Part shown: piece after piece, positions 62,532 through 64,000 of the stretch
How the letters are laid out: every line of letters begins with the position of its first letter
Numbering within the stretch: position 1 is the stretch's first letter
NCBI GenBank assembly: GCA_011088215.1
Contig: JAALKD010000009.1
Span: 1 to 64,000, forward strand
DNA length: 64,000 nucleotides
Source of the DNA: Sphingomonadales bacterium
GTDB taxonomy: Bacteria > Pseudomonadota > Alphaproteobacteria > Sphingomonadales > Kordiimonadaceae
Direction: 5' to 3'
The notes under the pieces: generated by a model
What the model saw: only the letters and a program-made list of their open reading frames with translations
Told to the model about the DNA's origin: nothing
Database searches by the model: none
Made by a program: the position numbers and the translations under genes

Positions 62532-64000
62532 ATGAAACACACAAAATTATTGGGCGCGGCCAAGGTCGCGGGATTGAGCGCAGTTGTAGCCTTTGGCCTG
62601 CTGGGGCAGCAGGCAACCGCAGCCGACGAAAACCCGTTTGCGGCACTTAAGCTTCGAACAATCGGCCCGGCGCTAACATCTGGACGAGTGTCGGATTTCG
62701 CCTTCCATAAGGGATCGCCTCAGTCTTTTTATCTCGCGACTTCCTCCGGGAACTTGTGGAAAACCAGCAACAACGGGACCACCTGGCAGGCACTTTTTGA
62801 AAATGAGGGGTCTTATGCCCTCGGTTCAGTGGTTATCGACCCGAATAACCCTGAAACTGTTTGGGTTGGTACCGGCGAGAATAATGCTCAGCGGTCAGTT
62901 GCGAACGGTGACGGGATATACAAGTCCGTCGACGGCGGAAAGAGCTGGAATAATATGGGCCTGAGGGATTCGGGCCATATTAGCCAGATCTGGGTCGACC
63001 CAAATGATAGCGATACCGTGCTTGTTGCATCACAAGGACCGCTTTGGAATGCGGGCGGTGACCGCGGGCTATACAAAACTACGGACGGCGGCAATAGCTG
63101 GAACCGTATTCTGGAGATCGACGAGCACACTGGCGTGAATGAATTTGTTGTCGACCCTCGTGACAGCAATAACATTGTATTGTCTACGTACCAGCGTCGC
63201 CGCCATGTCTGGGTGCTGATCAATGGTGGTCCGGGCAGTGGTATTCAACGCACAACCGATGGCGGCGTCAGTTGGCAGAAGGTGAAATCCGGCTTGCCGT
63301 CCAAAGATGATATGGGCCGCATTGGCCTTGCGGGTGCACCTTCCGCACCGGGCACCATATACGCCATTATTGAAGCCAGCAACGCCGAGCGCGGTGTATA
63401 CAGGTCAGACAACTTAGGCATTACCTGGCGTAAGCAATCGAACCACATGACCACCAGTCCGCAATATTACAACGAGCTTATGGTCGACCCCAATAACGCC
63501 GATCGTGTCTATTCAATGGATACTTTCACAAACGTGTCTGACGATGGCGGCAAAAACTGGCGACGGTTGTCGTCTCGGTTCCGGCATGTGGATGACCACG
63601 CTATGTGGATTGATCCCAACAACAGCAAGCATATGTATATTGGCGGTGACGGCGGTGCATACGAAAGCTGGGACATGGGCTCAACCTGGCGGCAAGTTAG
63701 AAATTTACCGATCACACAATTTTACCGCATCCAGCCTGACAACGCAGAGCCGTTTTATAACGTCTGCGGCGGAACGCAGGACAATAACTCTTTGTGCGCA
63801 CCCTCCCGGACCCAGGATATGCACGGTGTTGGCAACGAAGACTGGACGATTATTTTGGGCGGTGACGGCTACGAGCCGCAAATCGATCCGACCGACCCCA
63901 ACATAATCTATACTCAGTATCAGTACGGCGGCTTGGCTCGTTACGACCGCCGCACAGGTGAGCGGGTTTATATTGCGCCACAAGCCGGATCGGGCGAAAA
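62532..64000 (+). CDS. Secreted BNR / VPS10 (sortilin)-like propeller protein 3, 3'-truncated by the window
   Basis: The frame from the ATG at 62532 stays open to the last base (489 codons) and continues outside the window. Signal peptide about 1-30 (VVAFGLLGQQATA-AD). Propeller blades are as in the two upstream paralogues (LWKTSNNGTTWQALF, GIYKSVDGGKSWNNMGL, GLYKTTDGGNSWNRIL), including HVDDHAMWIDPNNSKHMYIG, which corresponds to the same blade in the others. The three genes are separated by 56 and 64 bases and are likely co-transcribed. Confidence 0.85.
   Translation, partial: MKHTKLLGAAKVAGLSAVVAFGLLGQQATAADENPFAALKLRTIGPALTSGRVSDFAFHKGSPQSFYLATSSGNLWKTSNNGTTWQALFENEGSYALGSVVIDPNNPETVWVGTGENNAQRSVANGDGIYKSVDGGKSWNNMGLRDSGHISQIWVDPNDSDTVLVASQGPLWNAGGDRGLYKTTDGGNSWNRILEIDEHTGVNEFVVDPRDSNNIVLSTYQRRRHVWVLINGGPGSGIQRTTDGGVSWQKVKSGLPSKDDMGRIGLAGAPSAPGTIYAIIEASNAERGVYRSDNLGITWRKQSNHMTTSPQYYNELMVDPNNADRVYSMDTFTNVSDDGGKNWRRLSSRFRHVDDHAMWIDPNNSKHMYIGGDGGAYESWDMGSTWRQVRNLPITQFYRIQPDNAEPFYNVCGGTQDNNSLCAPSRTQDMHGVGNEDWTIILGGDGYEPQIDPTDPNIIYTQYQYGGLARYDRRTGERVYIAPQAGSGE

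Overview
The window is a dense stretch of a Gram-negative, probably marine proteobacterium. An alphaproteobacterium is my best guess, but a gammaproteobacterium is not excluded. Pointers are two TonB-dependent receptors (one under FecI/FecR-type surface signalling), a two-partner secretion adhesin, an RTX protein, a PQQ-type sugar dehydrogenase, a YghU-type glutathione transferase and large secreted BNR/sortilin-like propeller proteins. No tRNA, rRNA, CRISPR array or insertion sequence was recognised.

Layout. 1-4240: 3' part of a giant secreted protein with glycine-rich (ALK-like), Calx-beta and SPRY-like modules, interrupted by a one-base frameshift near 2385. 4306-11534: an RHS-repeat polymorphic toxin with a Fic/Doc-type C-terminal tip, overlapped by a small probable immunity gene. 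12156-17372: ECF sigma factor, FecR anti-sigma, TonB receptor with STN domain, and an HSL-type esterase broken by a one-base frameshift. 17841-19772: asparagine-synthetase-like enzyme. 19871-19920: array of 10-bp phased repeats ahead of a two-partner secretion pair (transporter 20051-21823, adhesin 21834-29441). 29783-32326: hybrid histidine kinase. 32333-41274: a likely RiPP (modified peptide) locus. 41524-46174: MFS transporter, LuxR regulator, esterase, RTX protein. 46238-51088: membrane reductase-like protein, HHH lipoprotein, YghU, cytochrome/propeller fusion, sugar dehydrogenase. 51330-55943: Atm1-type ABC exporter, TonB receptor, PepSY protein. 56016-64000: three tandem BNR/VPS10-like paralogues, the last running off the window.

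The most interesting system is at 32333-41274. An APH-fold kinase and a HopA1-family protein share a stop/start overlap. This enzyme pair is known from thioviridamide-type and class V lanthipeptide clusters, where it is linked to Ser/Thr phosphorylation and elimination. Divergent from it are a large two-component sensor kinase and a leaderless cytoplasmic subtilisin-like protease. Facing these are a B12-binding radical SAM protein of the RiPP C-methyltransferase type and an 89-residue acidic peptide that could be a precursor. I infer a peptide natural product pathway combining kinase/lyase dehydration with radical methylation. The assignment of the precursor is uncertain.

Three independent one-base losses (near 2385, 17235 and 32825) break otherwise intact genes. 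They may be sequencing or assembly indels rather than true pseudogenes, and raw sequence alone cannot decide.
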